Assembly (NCBI GenBank): GCA_024653345.1
Contig: JANLFV010000001.1
Coordinates: 62,001 to 126,000, forward strand
Length of the DNA: 64,000 nt
Reading direction: 5' to 3'
Source of the DNA: Candidatus Acetothermia bacterium
GTDB taxonomy: Bacteria; Bipolaricaulota; Bipolaricaulia; RBG-16-55-9; JANLFV01
Shown: piece by piece, positions 46,194 to 54,598 of the stretch
Numbering within the stretch: the first letter of the stretch is position 1
Layout: each line of letters begins with the position of its first letter
Notes under the pieces: generated by a model
What the model was told of the DNA's origin: nothing
Databases searched by the model: none
What the model saw: the letters and a program-made list of their open reading frames with translations, nothing else
Position numbers and translations under genes: made by a program

Positions 46194-47342
46194 ATGCCGG
46201 TCTATGTCGTGCATTACAGCGAGATCGCCCTAAAGGGGAAGAATCGGGCCTACTTCGAGGAGGCGCTCGCCCGGAATATCGCGCTGATGCTCAAAGGCCA
46301 TGGCGAGGTGAAGGTCCGGAAGAGATACGGCCGACTGCTTGTCGAGGGCGAGGGCGCTCTCGACCGCGAAGCGCTCCAGTTGATCCCGGGGATAAAGTCG
46401 TTCGCCCAAGCCGAGAGAGTGGAGCTTGACCTGGAGGCCATTGCGACGATGGCCCTCCGCCTGGCCCAGGGGGAACAGGCCAACTCGTTCATGATCCGGA
46501 CGAAGCGCTCGGACAAGTCCTTCCCGCTCACCTCGCTGGAGGTCAATCGGCTGGTGGGGGAGCGGGTCGCGCGCCAGACCGGGAAGACCGTCTCCCTCAC
46601 GGCACCAGAGCTCACGATTCACATCGAGATCTGCAGCGATGAAGCCTATCTCTACAAGGAGATCGTCCCCGGCCTCGGCGGCCTCCCCGTGGGGACCTCG
46701 GGGCGAGTGATTGCCCTGGTCTCCGGGGGGATCGACAGCCCCGTGGCGGCCTTCCTGATGATGAAGCGGGGGTGCGAGGTCATCCTCCTCCACTTCTTCA
46801 ACGAGACGATTCACTCCCTGAAGGTCGGGGGGAAGCTCGCCTCCCTGGCGGAGCGGCTGGCCCACTTCCAGGGCGAGACCAAGCTCTATATGGTCCCCTT
46901 CGGGGGCCTCCAGCGTGAGATCATCAAGGCTGTCCCGGCGAGGTATCGGATGCTCATCTACCGGCGGACGATGATGCGGCTCGCCGAGGAGGTCGCCCGC
47001 CTCGAGGGGGCCAAGGCCCTCGTCACCGGGGACAGCCTGGCCCAGGTCGCGAGCCAGACCCTCGACAACCTGCGGGTGATTTATGAGGCCACCGGCTTGC
47101 CCGTCCTGGCACCGCTGATCGGCTCCGACAAGGAGGAGACGATCGCCCTCGCCCGGAAGATCGGGACCTACGAGATCTCGATCTTGCCTTATGAGGACTG
47201 CTGCTCCTTCATGGTCGCGCCCCACCCCGAGACCCACGGGGATCCCCAGACCATCGCCGCGCTACAGAAGGGCCTGGCCTTGGACCTCGCCGACGCGATC
47301 AGTCGGGCCGAGATCGAGTCCTTCGGCCCAAACCGGGCTTAG
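46194..47342 (+). CDS. thiI: tRNA 4-thiouridine synthase, without rhodanese domain
   Basis: A 382-residue enzyme for s4U8 formation in tRNA, and in many bacteria for thiamine thiazole synthesis. It has an N-terminal ferredoxin-like domain (VVHYSEIALKGKNRAYFEEA), a THUMP domain (about 60-165, ELTIHIEICSDEAYLYKEIV) and a PP-loop ATPase (VSGGIDSPVAAFLMMKRGCE) with LVTGDSLAQVASQTLDNLRV and ILPYEDCCSFMVAPHPETHG. It lacks the C-terminal rhodanese domain of Proteobacteria, so sulfur must come from a different carrier. ATG 46194 has AAGGAG 8 bases upstream. A terminator hairpin follows directly. Confidence 0.96.
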   Translation: MPVYVVHYSEIALKGKNRAYFEEALARNIALMLKGHGEVKVRKRYGRLLVEGEGALDREALQLIPGIKSFAQAERVELDLEAIATMALRLAQGEQANSFMIRTKRSDKSFPLTSLEVNRLVGERVARQTGKTVSLTAPELTIHIEICSDEAYLYKEIVPGLGGLPVGTSGRVIALVSGGIDSPVAAFLMMKRGCEVILLHFFNETIHSLKVGGKLASLAERLAHFQGETKLYMVPFGGLQREIIKAVPARYRMLIYRRTMMRLAEEVARLEGAKALVTGDSLAQVASQTLDNLRVIYEATGLPVLAPLIGSDKEETIALARKIGTYEISILPYEDCCSFMVAPHPETHGDPQTIAALQKGLALDLADAISRAEIESFGPNRA

Positions 47343-47361
47343 CCCCCGTCTGTTTGGGGGC
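47342..47361 (+). terminator. Terminator hairpin after thiI
   Basis: GCCCCC (47342-47347) and GGGGGC (47356-47361) pair around the loop GTCTGTTT. The stem begins within the thiI stop codon. A second inverted repeat, CCGAGG/CCTCGG, follows around 47366-47389. Confidence 0.6.
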
Positions 47362-47406
47362 CCACCCGAGGAGGGGTCCCTCCCCTCGGCCCAGGCCGAA
47401 AGACCG

Positions 47407-47436
47407 TTGGACTTGGGCCGAGATCGATGGTAAACT
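47407..47436 (+). promoter_or_regulatory. Candidate promoter for the Nfu gene
   Basis: TTGGAC (47407-47412), 18-bp spacer, TAAACT (47431-47436). It lies about 120 bases before ATG 47559; the leader includes two copies of GGCTCGAG about 30 bases apart. Confidence 0.4.
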
Positions 47437-47558
47437 TATGTCGCTTGATGGGCTAAGCTTCTTGCATGGCTTAAGCCCAAGTGGCTCGAGACGGGACTCC
47501 CCAGCCGGGGCGGCTCGAGCCTCAGGCCGCATAAGATGAGCATGAGGAGATGATCGGG

Positions 47559-47780
47559 ATGCACGAGAGAGTAGAAGCGGCACTGGAGCAGATCCGGCCG
47601 ATGCTGCGGGCCGACGGCGGGGATGTCGAGCTTATTGATGTCACCGACGATGGGGTCGTCCTAGTGAGGCTTATTGGGGCCTGCGGCGGCTGCCCGATGG
47701 CCGCGATGACCCTCAAGGAGGGGATCGAGCGGCTCCTCAAGGAGGAGGTCCCCGAGGTCCAGGCCGTCGAGGCCGTCTAG
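47559..47780 (+). CDS. NifU C-terminal-type Fe-S cluster carrier (Nfu)
   Basis: A 73-residue protein that carries and delivers Fe-S clusters. The signature is LRADGGDVELIDV and GACGGCPMAAMTLKEGIERL, with Cys42 and Cys45 as the cluster ligands in CxxC. ATG 47559 is preferred because GAGGAG ends 9 bases upstream; ATG 47550 touches that site. It stands alone between thiI and the copper operon. Length and motif match bacterial Nfu-type proteins. Confidence 0.93.
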   Translation: MHERVEAALEQIRPMLRADGGDVELIDVTDDGVVLVRLIGACGGCPMAAMTLKEGIERLLKEEVPEVQAVEAV

Positions 47781-47976
47781 AGGATAGCATAGCTCGCATC
47801 CGAGTGATAACCTCCTGGCGGGCCTTGAGCCCGGTCCTGTCCCGACTTTGCTCCGCCTTCGTCTTCCCCTAGCCTACCCGGGGTCGGTACCGGCATCTCA
47901 CGGCACCTTGCCCGGGTATTAGGCCAGCTTGTGTATGTGGCAAAACCTCTGAATCAATAGGGAAAATGGGCATCAC

Positions 47977-48005
47977 TTGCCGAGGCCGGGTCGCGGTGCT
48001 ATAAT
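47977..48005 (+). promoter_or_regulatory. Sigma-70 promoter of the copper-homeostasis operon
   Basis: TTGCCG (47977-47982), 17-bp spacer, perfect TATAAT (48000-48005). ATG 48054 follows with AAAGGAG. The remainder of the 273-base gap (47781-48053) shows only a weak CGGGC/GCCCG hairpin near 47819-47833, possibly the end of the Nfu transcript. It is a likely CsoR target, though I see no perfect CsoR-type palindrome. Confidence 0.7.
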
Positions 48006-48053
48006 CTGCTGGCTGAACCCACCCGAGGTGGAGTCGGCAAGAAAGGAGCGAAG

Positions 48054-48749
48054 ATGCGGGGAAGGGGCAAGGCTTGGATGGTCGTTGGGATCGTAGCTCT
48101 GGGGTTACTCTCTGGCGGGGCCCTTGGCCTCACTTACGGGACCCCCTGGGGGTCGGCTGGCGGAGGGATGATGGGCGGCTGCCCCATGGGTGGGCCAGGG
48201 ATGGGCTGGTATCCGGGCTTCGTGGCCCAGGACATGGCGCAGGCGGCCCAGGCCGCGCAACTGTATGTGGCGGCCTTCTGGGGCGAGCCCGATCTTGCGG
48301 TCAAGGAGGTCATGGAGTTCTCCAATCAGTTCTATGTCCAGATCGAGGAGCGGAGCACCGGCCTCGGGGCGATGGAGCTCTTGGTAGAAAGGCCCAGTGG
48401 CCTGGTCCATCCCGAGCCGGGGCCGAATATGATGTGGAACCTCAAATACGGCCATATGGCCCGGGGGATGGGCATGATGGGCCGGTGGCAGGGCTGGCAG
48501 GCCCCGCCGGCCGGGATGCCGCTCAGCCCGGAGCAGGCCGAGCAGCTCGCCCAGCAGTATCTGGATGCCTATATGCCCGGCGCAAAGGTTACTGAAGAGA
48601 TCACGCCATTCTACGGCTACTATACCCTCGATCTTGAGAGAGCTGGCCGGATCTTTGGGATGCTCTCGGTCAATGGCTTCACTGGCCAGGTCTGGTATCA
48701 CCACTGGCACGGCCAATTCCTGGGGATGTGGGAGCCCGAGGGGCATTGA
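48054..48749 (+). CDS. Exported Met/Gly/His-rich protein with PepSY-like C-terminus
   Basis: A 231-residue exported protein with a signal peptide (WMVVGIVALGLLSGGALG). A Met/Gly-rich segment follows (GGGMMGGCPMGGPGMGWYPG), typical of copper-binding proteins. A central MMWNLKYGHMARGMGMMGRW segment and a C-terminal PepSY-like block (FYGYYTLDLERAGRIFGMLS, VNGFTGQVWYHHWHGQFLGM) complete it. It is the first gene of the copper operon. A role in periplasmic copper or silver capture is likely from composition and context but unproven. Confidence 0.75.
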   Translation: MRGRGKAWMVVGIVALGLLSGGALGLTYGTPWGSAGGGMMGGCPMGGPGMGWYPGFVAQDMAQAAQAAQLYVAAFWGEPDLAVKEVMEFSNQFYVQIEERSTGLGAMELLVERPSGLVHPEPGPNMMWNLKYGHMARGMGMMGRWQGWQAPPAGMPLSPEQAEQLAQQYLDAYMPGAKVTEEITPFYGYYTLDLERAGRIFGMLSVNGFTGQVWYHHWHGQFLGMWEPEGH

Positions 48750-49379
48750 TTGAACCGAGTCCAAGCGACCGCTAGGACCCAGGCCCGCTACGACCGGCTC
48801 GCGCCGGTCTACGACCTTATGGGGGCCCTGATGGAGCGGACCGCCCAGAAGTGGCGGCGGCTCCTCTGGGAGGAGGTCGAGGGGGAGAGCATCCTAGAGG
48901 TCGGGGGGGGCACGGGGAAGAACATGCCCTTCTACCCTAAGGGCCCGAGGATCACGGCCATCGACCTGAGTGAGAGGATGCTCCAGCGGGCGCGGCGGCG
49001 GGCCGCGCGGCTCGGCTTAGAGGTCGAGCTCCGCCAGATGGATGTCCAGGCCCTCGATTTCCCCGATAAGTCGTTTGATATCGTGGTAGCGACCTTCGTC
49101 TTCTGCTCCGTCCCCGATCCCGTCCTCGGCCTGCGGGAATTAGGGCGGGTCGTGAAGCCCCGGGGCAAGATCTTGCTCCTCGAGCACATCCGCCCGGAGT
49201 GCCCCTGGCTCGGGAGGCTCTTCGACCTCTTGAATCCCCTAGTCGTCCGCCTCTTCGGGTTCAACATTAACCGCCGCACGCTCTTGAGCCTCGCCGAGGC
49301 CGGGCTGAAGCTCGACTTCGTGAAGGATCTGGACAGGCTGGGCATCTTCAAGCTGATCGGGGCCAGACCGAGCGCTTAA
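48750..49379 (+). CDS. Class I SAM methyltransferase (UbiE/arsenite-methyltransferase-like)
   Basis: A 209-residue methyltransferase starting at TTG 48750, directly after the previous stop. Motif I is ILEVGGGTGKNMPFYPKGPR, motif II LRQMDVQALDFPDKSFDIVV, motif III LGRVVKPRGKILLLEHIRPE. It resembles UbiE/COQ5 and PhcA-type methyltransferases, and membrane-linked phospholipid or metalloid methyltransferases found in metal operons. No Cys triplet for arsenite is visible. The role in the copper operon is unclear. Confidence 0.85.
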   Translation: MNRVQATARTQARYDRLAPVYDLMGALMERTAQKWRRLLWEEVEGESILEVGGGTGKNMPFYPKGPRITAIDLSERMLQRARRRAARLGLEVELRQMDVQALDFPDKSFDIVVATFVFCSVPDPVLGLRELGRVVKPRGKILLLEHIRPECPWLGRLFDLLNPLVVRLFGFNINRRTLLSLAEAGLKLDFVKDLDRLGIFKLIGARPSA

Positions 49380-49396
49380 GGAGGAAGGTGAACAGG

Positions 49397-49615
49397 ATGC
49401 CTGAAAGGGTAAGGGACCCCGTCTGCGGGATGGAGCTCGAAGAGGACCAGGCGGCGGCGACCTACGAGTATAAGGGCAAGACCTACTATTTCTGCGCTCT
49501 CAGCTGTCGGGAGGAGTTCGAGCGAGATCCAGAGAAGTATCTCGGCAAGGAAACTGAGGAGCATCGCAGGCGGAGGGGCCGGTTCTGGCGAGGCCTGATC
49601 GGCAGGTGCCATTAA
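49397..49615 (+). CDS. YHS domain protein, putative metallochaperone
   Basis: A 72-residue protein with the YHS signature: VRDPVCGMELEEDQAAATYE, then YKGKTYYFCALSCREEFERD and PEKYLGK. Cys10 and the FCALSC cysteines are the metal-binding positions. YHS domains occur at the N-terminus of Cu-ATPases and as separate small proteins in copper and mercury operons, where they hand metal to the pump. ATG 49397 is preferred (AGGAAGG upstream); GTG 49388 is possible. The tail is Arg-rich (RRRRGRFWRGLIGRCH) and could bind nucleic acid or membrane. Confidence 0.88.
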   Translation: MPERVRDPVCGMELEEDQAAATYEYKGKTYYFCALSCREEFERDPEKYLGKETEEHRRRRGRFWRGLIGRCH

Positions 49616-49637
49616 CTAAAGGAGAGGAGGTGCGATT

Positions 49638-49700
49638 ATGTGCCCACCGTGCCCACTGTGCCGAGGCGGAGCTAGGGCAAAGCGGGTCAGGAGGGCCTAG
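49638..49700 (+). CDS. 20-residue cysteine-rich ORF (candidate metal-sensing leader peptide)
   Basis: ATG 49638 has a near-perfect ribosome binding site (GAGAGGAGGTG, 5 bases upstream). The peptide is MCPPCPLCRGGARAKRVRRA and ends at TAG 49698. Three of its first eight residues are cysteines in a CPPCPLC arrangement, and the rest is basic. It sits inside the copper operon between the YHS gene and the PCYCGC-like gene. A perfect 22-base palindrome overlaps its stop, and a second hairpin follows. A small metal-binding peptide, or a leader peptide whose translation senses copper or cysteine, would fit. No family is recognised. Confidence 0.55.
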   Translation: MCPPCPLCRGGARAKRVRRA

Positions 49701-49709
49701 GCCCTCCTG
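49688..49709 (+). repeat. Perfect 22-base palindrome over the stop of the Cys-rich ORF
   Basis: CAGGAGGGCCT (49688-49698) and AGGCCCTCCTG (49699-49709) are exact reverse complements. In RNA this could form a strong hairpin or a dimer-binding site. The stop codon TAG at 49698-49700 is in the centre, so a ribosome at the stop would melt it. Confidence 0.7.
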
Positions 49710-49723
49710 GCCCTTCGAGGCGG

Positions 49724-49754
49724 CTTGCCCGCCGAGCTGCTAAGCGGCGGCAAG
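49724..49754 (+). promoter_or_regulatory. Second hairpin upstream of the PCYCGC-like gene
   Basis: CTTGCCCGCCG (49724-49734) pairs with CGGCGGCAAG (49745-49754), one base bulged, around a 10-base loop. The AGGAGG site for the next gene begins just after it. It could act as a partial terminator, processing site or attenuator together with 49688-49709. Confidence 0.5.
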
Positions 49755-49770
49755 AACAGGAGGTGAGCGA

Positions 49771-50319
49771 ATGAAGAAAGGTCAACAGAAGAGGCTGCTC
49801 TGGGCCGGGGCGAGCCTAATAGTGTTATTCCTCGGGCTCCTCGGCCTCTTCCTCTCCGGGAAGATCGGCGACGAGGAAGGCGCGAACCGGTTCACGATCG
49901 GGGGCTATACCTTGCCCCGGGCGCTCCCGGATTACGCCCGCCGGGACAACTATACCCTCGCGAGCTATATGACCGCCCTAGCGATGCCAAGGGCGCTGGA
50001 GCACATCCCCTGCTACTGTAGCTGCGATGCGGCCGGCCATGAGAATCTCGCCGACTGCTTCCTCGAGGGCAAGGGGTTCACCGCACATGGGGCGAACTGC
50101 GGGATCTGCAAGGTCGAGGCGGCCAAGGCCGCTGAATTGTTGCTGAAGGGGGCTTCGATAAAGGAGGCCCGGGCCCTCATCGAGCAACAGTTCGGGAACG
50201 GCCACTACGGCCGGCCGACGCCCACCCCGCCGATCGCGGAGGATCGCTATCTCAGTGAGCTAGCACCCGAGCTCGACCGCGAGGCCTTCCAACGGGCCTT
50301 GAAGGAGTTGTTCGAATAG
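49771..50319 (+). CDS. PCYCGC-motif membrane-anchored protein
   Basis: A 182-residue protein with an N-terminal anchor (LLWAGASLIVLFLGLLGLFL) and a predicted periplasmic domain. The motif HIPCYCSCDAAGHENLADCF, followed by ANCGICKVEAAKAAELLLKG, matches proteins with a PCYCGC motif, known mostly from Gram-positive bacteria. Six cysteines in two clusters suggest metal or redox function. AGGAGG lies before the ATG. Its position in the copper operon supports copper binding, perhaps handing copper to CopA or DOMON proteins. The function is not established for the family. Confidence 0.8.
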   Translation: MKKGQQKRLLWAGASLIVLFLGLLGLFLSGKIGDEEGANRFTIGGYTLPRALPDYARRDNYTLASYMTALAMPRALEHIPCYCSCDAAGHENLADCFLEGKGFTAHGANCGICKVEAAKAAELLLKGASIKEARALIEQQFGNGHYGRPTPTPPIAEDRYLSELAPELDREAFQRALKELFE

Positions 50320-50333
50320 GAAAAGGAGCAAAG

Positions 50334-50972
50334 ATGGGGATCCAGAGAGGCATCAACAGCAAGGAGCTTGCCGCAATCTGGCGGCCGATACTGGTGCTCG
50401 CCGGCCTGGTCTTGCTCTTTCTGACGGTCCTCAATAGTGCGATGCCCTCGGCAGCCTCGGGCGGGCCGGCGGTAGACGGAGTGATCGGCCCGGAGGAATA
50501 TCAGTTCCACTACGCCGACCCGGACATCGGGATGGAGGTCTATTGGGCAATCACTGACCACGACTTCTATATCGGGCTCAGGGCCCCGGCCAAGGGGTGG
50601 CTCGCCCTCGGCCTCTACCCCGGGATCCCTCCCGAGGCCGAGGGGATGAAAGGGGCGGACATCTACATCGCCTATGTGAGCGGAGGTCGGGCCTTCGGCG
50701 GGGACCACTTCGCCGATAGCCTCTTCGGCCATCAGCCGGATACCGCGCTGGGCGGGACCGCGGACATCGCCGAGCTCGCCGGCTCCGAGGAGGCCGGCTC
50801 TACCACCATCGAGTTCAAGCGGGCGCTGAACACACTGGACAAGTTCGACGCCGATCTGCCCGTCCGCGGGCTGGTCTACCTCGCCTACGCCGAGGCCGAC
50901 GACTTCGCGCGGATCCACACAGCCCGGACCGAGGCGATCTTCAACTTCGCCACCGGAAGGGTGGAGAAGTAG
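50334..50972 (+). CDS. Membrane-anchored DOMON domain protein
   Basis: A 212-residue protein with an N-terminal signal-anchor (ILVLAGLVLLFLTVLNSAMP). The DOMON fold is seen in DGVIGPEEYQFHYADPDIG, VYWAITDHDFYIGLRAPAKG, WLALGLYPGIPPEAEGMKGA and DIYIAYVSGGRAFGGDHFAD. DOMON domains bind haem or sugar in redox proteins; the Met in GIPPEAEGMKGAD may be an axial ligand. It starts 14 bases after the previous gene. In the copper operon it may handle electrons at the outer face of the membrane, which is inference. Confidence 0.83.
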   Translation: MGIQRGINSKELAAIWRPILVLAGLVLLFLTVLNSAMPSAASGGPAVDGVIGPEEYQFHYADPDIGMEVYWAITDHDFYIGLRAPAKGWLALGLYPGIPPEAEGMKGADIYIAYVSGGRAFGGDHFADSLFGHQPDTALGGTADIAELAGSEEAGSTTIEFKRALNTLDKFDADLPVRGLVYLAYAEADDFARIHTARTEAIFNFATGRVEK

Positions 50973-51035
50973 GGGAGGGTGGGCTGACCAAGGTCCCCGG
51001 CAGGCTGGGATTCTCAAGAGAAGGAGGAGTAAACG

Positions 51036-51443
51036 ATGGAGGAGAAGGGGCCTCGGGCACAAGCAAGTGAGCGGCCGATCGCGGCCTTCGTCCTCGCGCT
51101 CCTAGCTGGCTTGTGGATGGTAGCGGCAGGAGGAATGATGGCCGGTTTCGGCTGGGGCGCGGGCGGGATGAGCTGGATGTGGGGCCATGGGATGATGGGC
51201 CGCTTCGGAAGCTTCGCTTCACCTTCGCCCTGGTGGCCCTGGCTCGGGCTCATCGCGGGTATCGTTGTCCTGGTCGGCGCGACGATGCTCTACGCCCGGC
51301 CGAAGCAGGCCCAGGGGTGGGGGATCGTCATCCTGGTCGCCTCAGCGCTCAACCTCTTCCTGGGGATGGGCGGCATCCTCGCGAGCCTCCTCGGCATCAT
51401 CGGCGGGGCACTGGCCCTGGCCGGCGGATCGAAGGGCAGTTGA
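51036..51443 (+). CDS. Small integral membrane protein with Gly/Met/Trp-rich loop
   Basis: A 135-residue protein with four membrane segments ([60 protein letters not shown] and a final [13 protein letters not shown]). The first loop is Met/Trp/Gly/His-rich ([19 protein letters not shown]), a likely copper-binding surface. AAGGAGGAG precedes ATG 51036. No family recognised beyond small hydrophobic proteins common in copper operons. Its stop is 14 bases before the MerA::CopB remnant. Confidence 0.72.
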   Translation: MEEKGPRAQASERPIAAFVLALLAGLWMVAAGGMMAGFGWGAGGMSWMWGHGMMGRFGSFASPSPWWPWLGLIAGIVVLVGATMLYARPKQAQGWGIVILVASALNLFLGMGGILASLLGIIGGALALAGGSKGS

Positions 51444-51456
51444 AAGAGGTGAAACC

Positions 51457-52029
51457 ATAAGTTACGACCTGATCATCCTCGGCTCAGGCTCGGCGGCCTT
51501 CGCCGCGGCCCTCAAGCAGCTGGGGGTCGAGGTGGCGATGCTCACCGGGGACAGCCGGGCCGTTGCCGAGTGGGTCGCCGGGGAGCTCGGCCTGGATGTG
51601 GTCTTCGCCGAGGTCAAGCCGGAGGAGAAGGCGGCCAAGGTGAAGGAGCTCCAAGCCCAAGGGAAGGTCGTGGCGATGGTGGGCGATGGGATCAACGACG
51701 CCCCGGCGCTCGTCCAGGCCGATGTGGGGATCGCCATCGGCGCGGGGACCGATGTGGCGATCGAGTCAGCCGATGTCGTCCTGGTGAAGAACGACCCCCG
51801 GGATGTGGTCAAGCTGATCCGCCTCTCCCGGGCGACGATGCGCAAGATGCGCCAGAACTTGGTCTGGGCTACGGGCTACAACGCCGTGGCCATCCCCGCC
51901 GCGGCCGGGGTCTTCTACCCCCTGGGGCTGGTCCTCCGCCCGGAGTGGGGGGCGCTGATCATGGCCGCGAGCACGCTGATCGTCGCCGCTAACGCGCTCT
52001 TACTGCAGCGGGCTCGGCTGGAGGTTTAG
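51457..52029 (+). pseudogene. Chimeric remnant: MerA-like N-terminus joined to C-terminal third of a CopB-type ATPase
   Basis: After GAGGTGAAACC comes ATA 51457 in place of a start codon, then [20 protein letters not shown], which matches the FAD-binding N-terminus of mercuric reductase (MerA). At about codon 21 the sequence changes to [40 protein letters not shown] and [19 protein letters not shown], the C-terminal part of a P1B-3 (CopB) ATPase through the last membrane helices. The ATPase phosphorylation site (DKTGT), the CPC/CPH membrane motif and the A-domain are absent, so it cannot pump. The join is probably a deletion between the two genes. The ATA start and missing parts mark it as a pseudogene. 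Confidence 0.75.
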
Positions 52030-52050
52030 GCTGGACTAGGGAGAGGAGTG

Positions 52051-54537
52051 ATGAGCATAGAGAAGCTGGAGCTGAAGATCTCCGGGATGACCTGCGCCTC
52101 CTGTGTAGCCAGGATCGAGAAGGGCCTCTCCGCGCTGGACGGCGTGGTGGAAGCCAGCGTCAACCTGGCCACGGAGCGAGCTAGGGTGGGCTTCGATCCC
52201 TCCAAGACCCGGCCTCAGGAGCTCGTCAAGGCCATCGAGGAGCTCGGCTATGAGGTCGAGCTGGCAAAGCTCAGCCTCCCCATCCAGGGGATGACCTGTG
52301 CCTCCTGTGTCAGGAAGGTCGAGGAGGCCTTGAAGGGCGTTCCAGGGGTCATCAAAGCCAGCGTCAACCTGGCTACGGAGCGGGCTACGGTCGAATATCT
52401 CCCCGGTGTGGCCGGCCTGCAAGACCTCAAGCGGGCCGTCCATGACGCTGGCTATGAAGTCCTGGAGGTCGAGCCAGAAGCTGCCCTGGAGCGGGAGGAG
52501 CGGGCCCGGCGGCAGGCCTACCTCGGGCTGAAGCGGAAGCTCAGCCTCGGGCTCGCGCTCACCGTTCCCATCTTCCTCCTCACTTACGCCGATCCCTTGG
52601 GGCTCGCGGCGCTGATCCCCTGGCGGCTCAATTCCCTCTTGCAGCTCCTCCTGGCCACGCCGGTCCAGTTCTGGGTCGGCTGGCAGTTCTACCGCCGGGC
52701 CTGGGCCGCGGCCAAGCACAAGACCGCTGATATGAACACCCTCATCGCCGTGGGGACCTCCGCAGCCTATATCTACAGCATGGTCGCCACCTTCTTCCCC
52801 GGGCTATTCGCCGCCGAGGGCCTGGGGGCCCATGTCTACTTCGACACCGCTGCGGCGATCATCGTCCTGATCCTCTTAGGAAGGCTCCTCGAGGCCCGGG
52901 CCCGGGGCCGGACCTCGGAGGCAATCAAGAAGCTCATGGGCCTCCGGCCGAAGACCGCCCGGGTCATCCGTGAGGGCCAAGAGGTCGACATCCCCGTGGA
53001 GGAGGTCGCGGTCGGGGAGATCGTCGTCGTGCGCCCGGGGGAGAAGATCCCCGTCGATGGGATGATCGTCGAGGGCTACTCCTCAGTCGATGAGTCGATG
53101 CTCACCGGGGAGTCCCTGCCGGTGGAGAAGGGGCCCGGATCGGAGGTGATCGGGGGGACGCTCAACCGGACCGGCTCCTTCAAGTTCAGGGCGACCAAGG
53201 TGGGGAAGGAGACGGCCCTGGCCCAGATCATCAGGCTGGTCGAGGAGGCCCAGGGCTCGAAGCCCCCGATCGCCCGGCTCGCGGACACCATCGCCGGCTA
53301 TTTTGTCCCCGCGGTCATCGGGATCGCCTTGCTCACTTTCATCGCCTGGCTCCTCTTCGGCCCCGAGCCGCGCCTTACTTATGCCTTGCTCAACTCGATC
53401 GCTGTCCTGATCATCGCCTGCCCCTGCGCCCTCGGGCTGGCCACCCCCACTTCGATCATCGTCGGGACGGGGAAGGGGGCAGAGCACGGCATCTTGATCC
53501 GCGGCGGCGAGGCCCTGGAGACGGCCCATAAGCTGGATGCGATCGTCCTGGACAAGACCGGGACCCTCACTCGCGGCGAGCCCCAAGTCACTGAGGTCAT
53601 CTCGCAAGACGGCAATGAGGAGGCGGTCCTGGCCCTGGCCGCCTCCGCGGAGCGGGGCAGCGAGCACCCCCTGGGGGAGGCGATCGTCCGGCGGGCTCAG
53701 GAGCTGGGGCTCGAGCTAGCCGATCCGGAGGAGTTCGAGGCCCTCCCTGGGAGGGGAGTCCGGGCCCGGGTCGATGGCCGAGAGGTCCTCTTGGGGAACC
53801 TCCGGCTGATGGAGGACGAAGGGCTCGATCTTGGAGGGCTGGGCGAGGAGGCCGCGCGGCTCTCCGCGGCGGGGAAGACGCCCATGTTCTTAGCCGTTGA
53901 TCGAAGAGCGGTGGGGATCATCGCCGTGGCCGATACCCTGAAGGAGGGCTCGAAGGAGGCGGTGGCAGCCCTCAAGGGCCTGGGCCTCGAGGTGCTCATG
54001 ATCACCGGGGACGACCGCCGGACCGCGGCGGCGATCGCCAGGGAGGCTGGGCTCGAGCCCGACCGCGTCCTGGCCGAGGTCCTCCCTCAAGACAAGGTCT
54101 TGGAGATCAAGAGGCTCCAGGCCCAGGGCCTGCGGGTGGCGATGGTCGGGGACGGGATCAACGATGCCCCGGCCCTGGCCCAAGCGGATGTGGGAATCGC
54201 GATCGGGACCGGGACGGATGTGGCCATGGAGGCCGCGGACATCACCCTGGTCGGGGGCGACCTCCGCGGGGTGGTCACGGCCATCGCTTTGAGCAGGGCC
54301 ACGATCCGGAACATCCGGCAGAACCTCTTCTGGGCCTTCTTCTACAATGCCATCCTCATCCCTGTGGCTGCGGGGGTCCTCTATCCCTTCTTCGGGCTCT
54401 TGCTCTCCCCGATCTTCGCCGCCGCGGCGATGGGTGCCTCCTCGGTGACCGTAGTGAGCAACGCCCTCCGGCTCCGGCGGTTCGCGCCCCCGCTAGGGCG
54501 GGGAGTGCGGGTCGCTCCCGCTCCTATTGAAGCCTAG
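52051..54537 (+). CDS. copA: Cu(I)-exporting P1B-type ATPase CopA with two heavy-metal-binding domains
   Basis: An 828-residue pump. Two HMA domains each carry GMTCASC (residues 12-18 and near 79-85). The membrane copper site is CPCALG in [20 protein letters not shown]. The phosphorylation loop is [13 protein letters not shown], the A-domain has [11 protein letters not shown], the nucleotide domain [12 protein letters not shown], and the hinge [20 protein letters not shown]. The last helices carry [20 protein letters not shown] and [18 protein letters not shown], the P1B-1 Cu(I) signature. ATG 52051 is preferred over GTG 52048. It exports Cu(I) across the inner membrane and is the core of the operon. 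Confidence 0.97.
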   Translation: MSIEKLELKISGMTCASCVARIEKGLSALDGVVEASVNLATERARVGFDPSKTRPQELVKAIEELGYEVELAKLSLPIQGMTCASCVRKVEEALKGVPGVIKASVNLATERATVEYLPGVAGLQDLKRAVHDAGYEVLEVEPEAALEREERARRQAYLGLKRKLSLGLALTVPIFLLTYADPLGLAALIPWRLNSLLQLLLATPVQFWVGWQFYRRAWAAAKHKTADMNTLIAVGTSAAYIYSMVATFFPGLFAAEGLGAHVYFDTAAAIIVLILLGRLLEARARGRTSEAIKKLMGLRPKTARVIREGQEVDIPVEEVAVGEIVVVRPGEKIPVDGMIVEGYSSVDESMLTGESLPVEKGPGSEVIGGTLNRTGSFKFRATKVGKETALAQIIRLVEEAQGSKPPIARLADTIAGYFVPAVIGIALLTFIAWLLFGPEPRLTYALLNSIAVLIIACPCALGLATPTSIIVGTGKGAEHGILIRGGEALETAHKLDAIVLDKTGTLTRGEPQVTEVISQDGNEEAVLALAASAERGSEHPLGEAIVRRAQELGLELADPEEFEALPGRGVRARVDGREVLLGNLRLMEDEGLDLGGLGEEAARLSAAGKTPMFLAVDRRAVGIIAVADTLKEGSKEAVAALKGLGLEVLMITGDDRRTAAAIAREAGLEPDRVLAEVLPQDKVLEIKRLQAQGLRVAMVGDGINDAPALAQADVGIAIGTGTDVAMEAADITLVGGDLRGVVTAIALSRATIRNIRQNLFWAFFYNAILIPVAAGVLYPFFGLLLSPIFAAAAMGASSVTVVSNALRLRRFAPPLGRGVRVAPAPIEA

Positions 54538-54598
54538 GGCGGGCTCTGTTACGATCAATCCGATCCCCAAAAAGGATCGGCTGGGAAAGGAGCGGACA

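Noticed and set aside
47781-48053. Riboswitch or structured RNA in the 5' region of the copper operon.
   Set aside because: Only a weak 5-bp hairpin near 47819 and a promoter are visible; no known riboswitch core was recognised.
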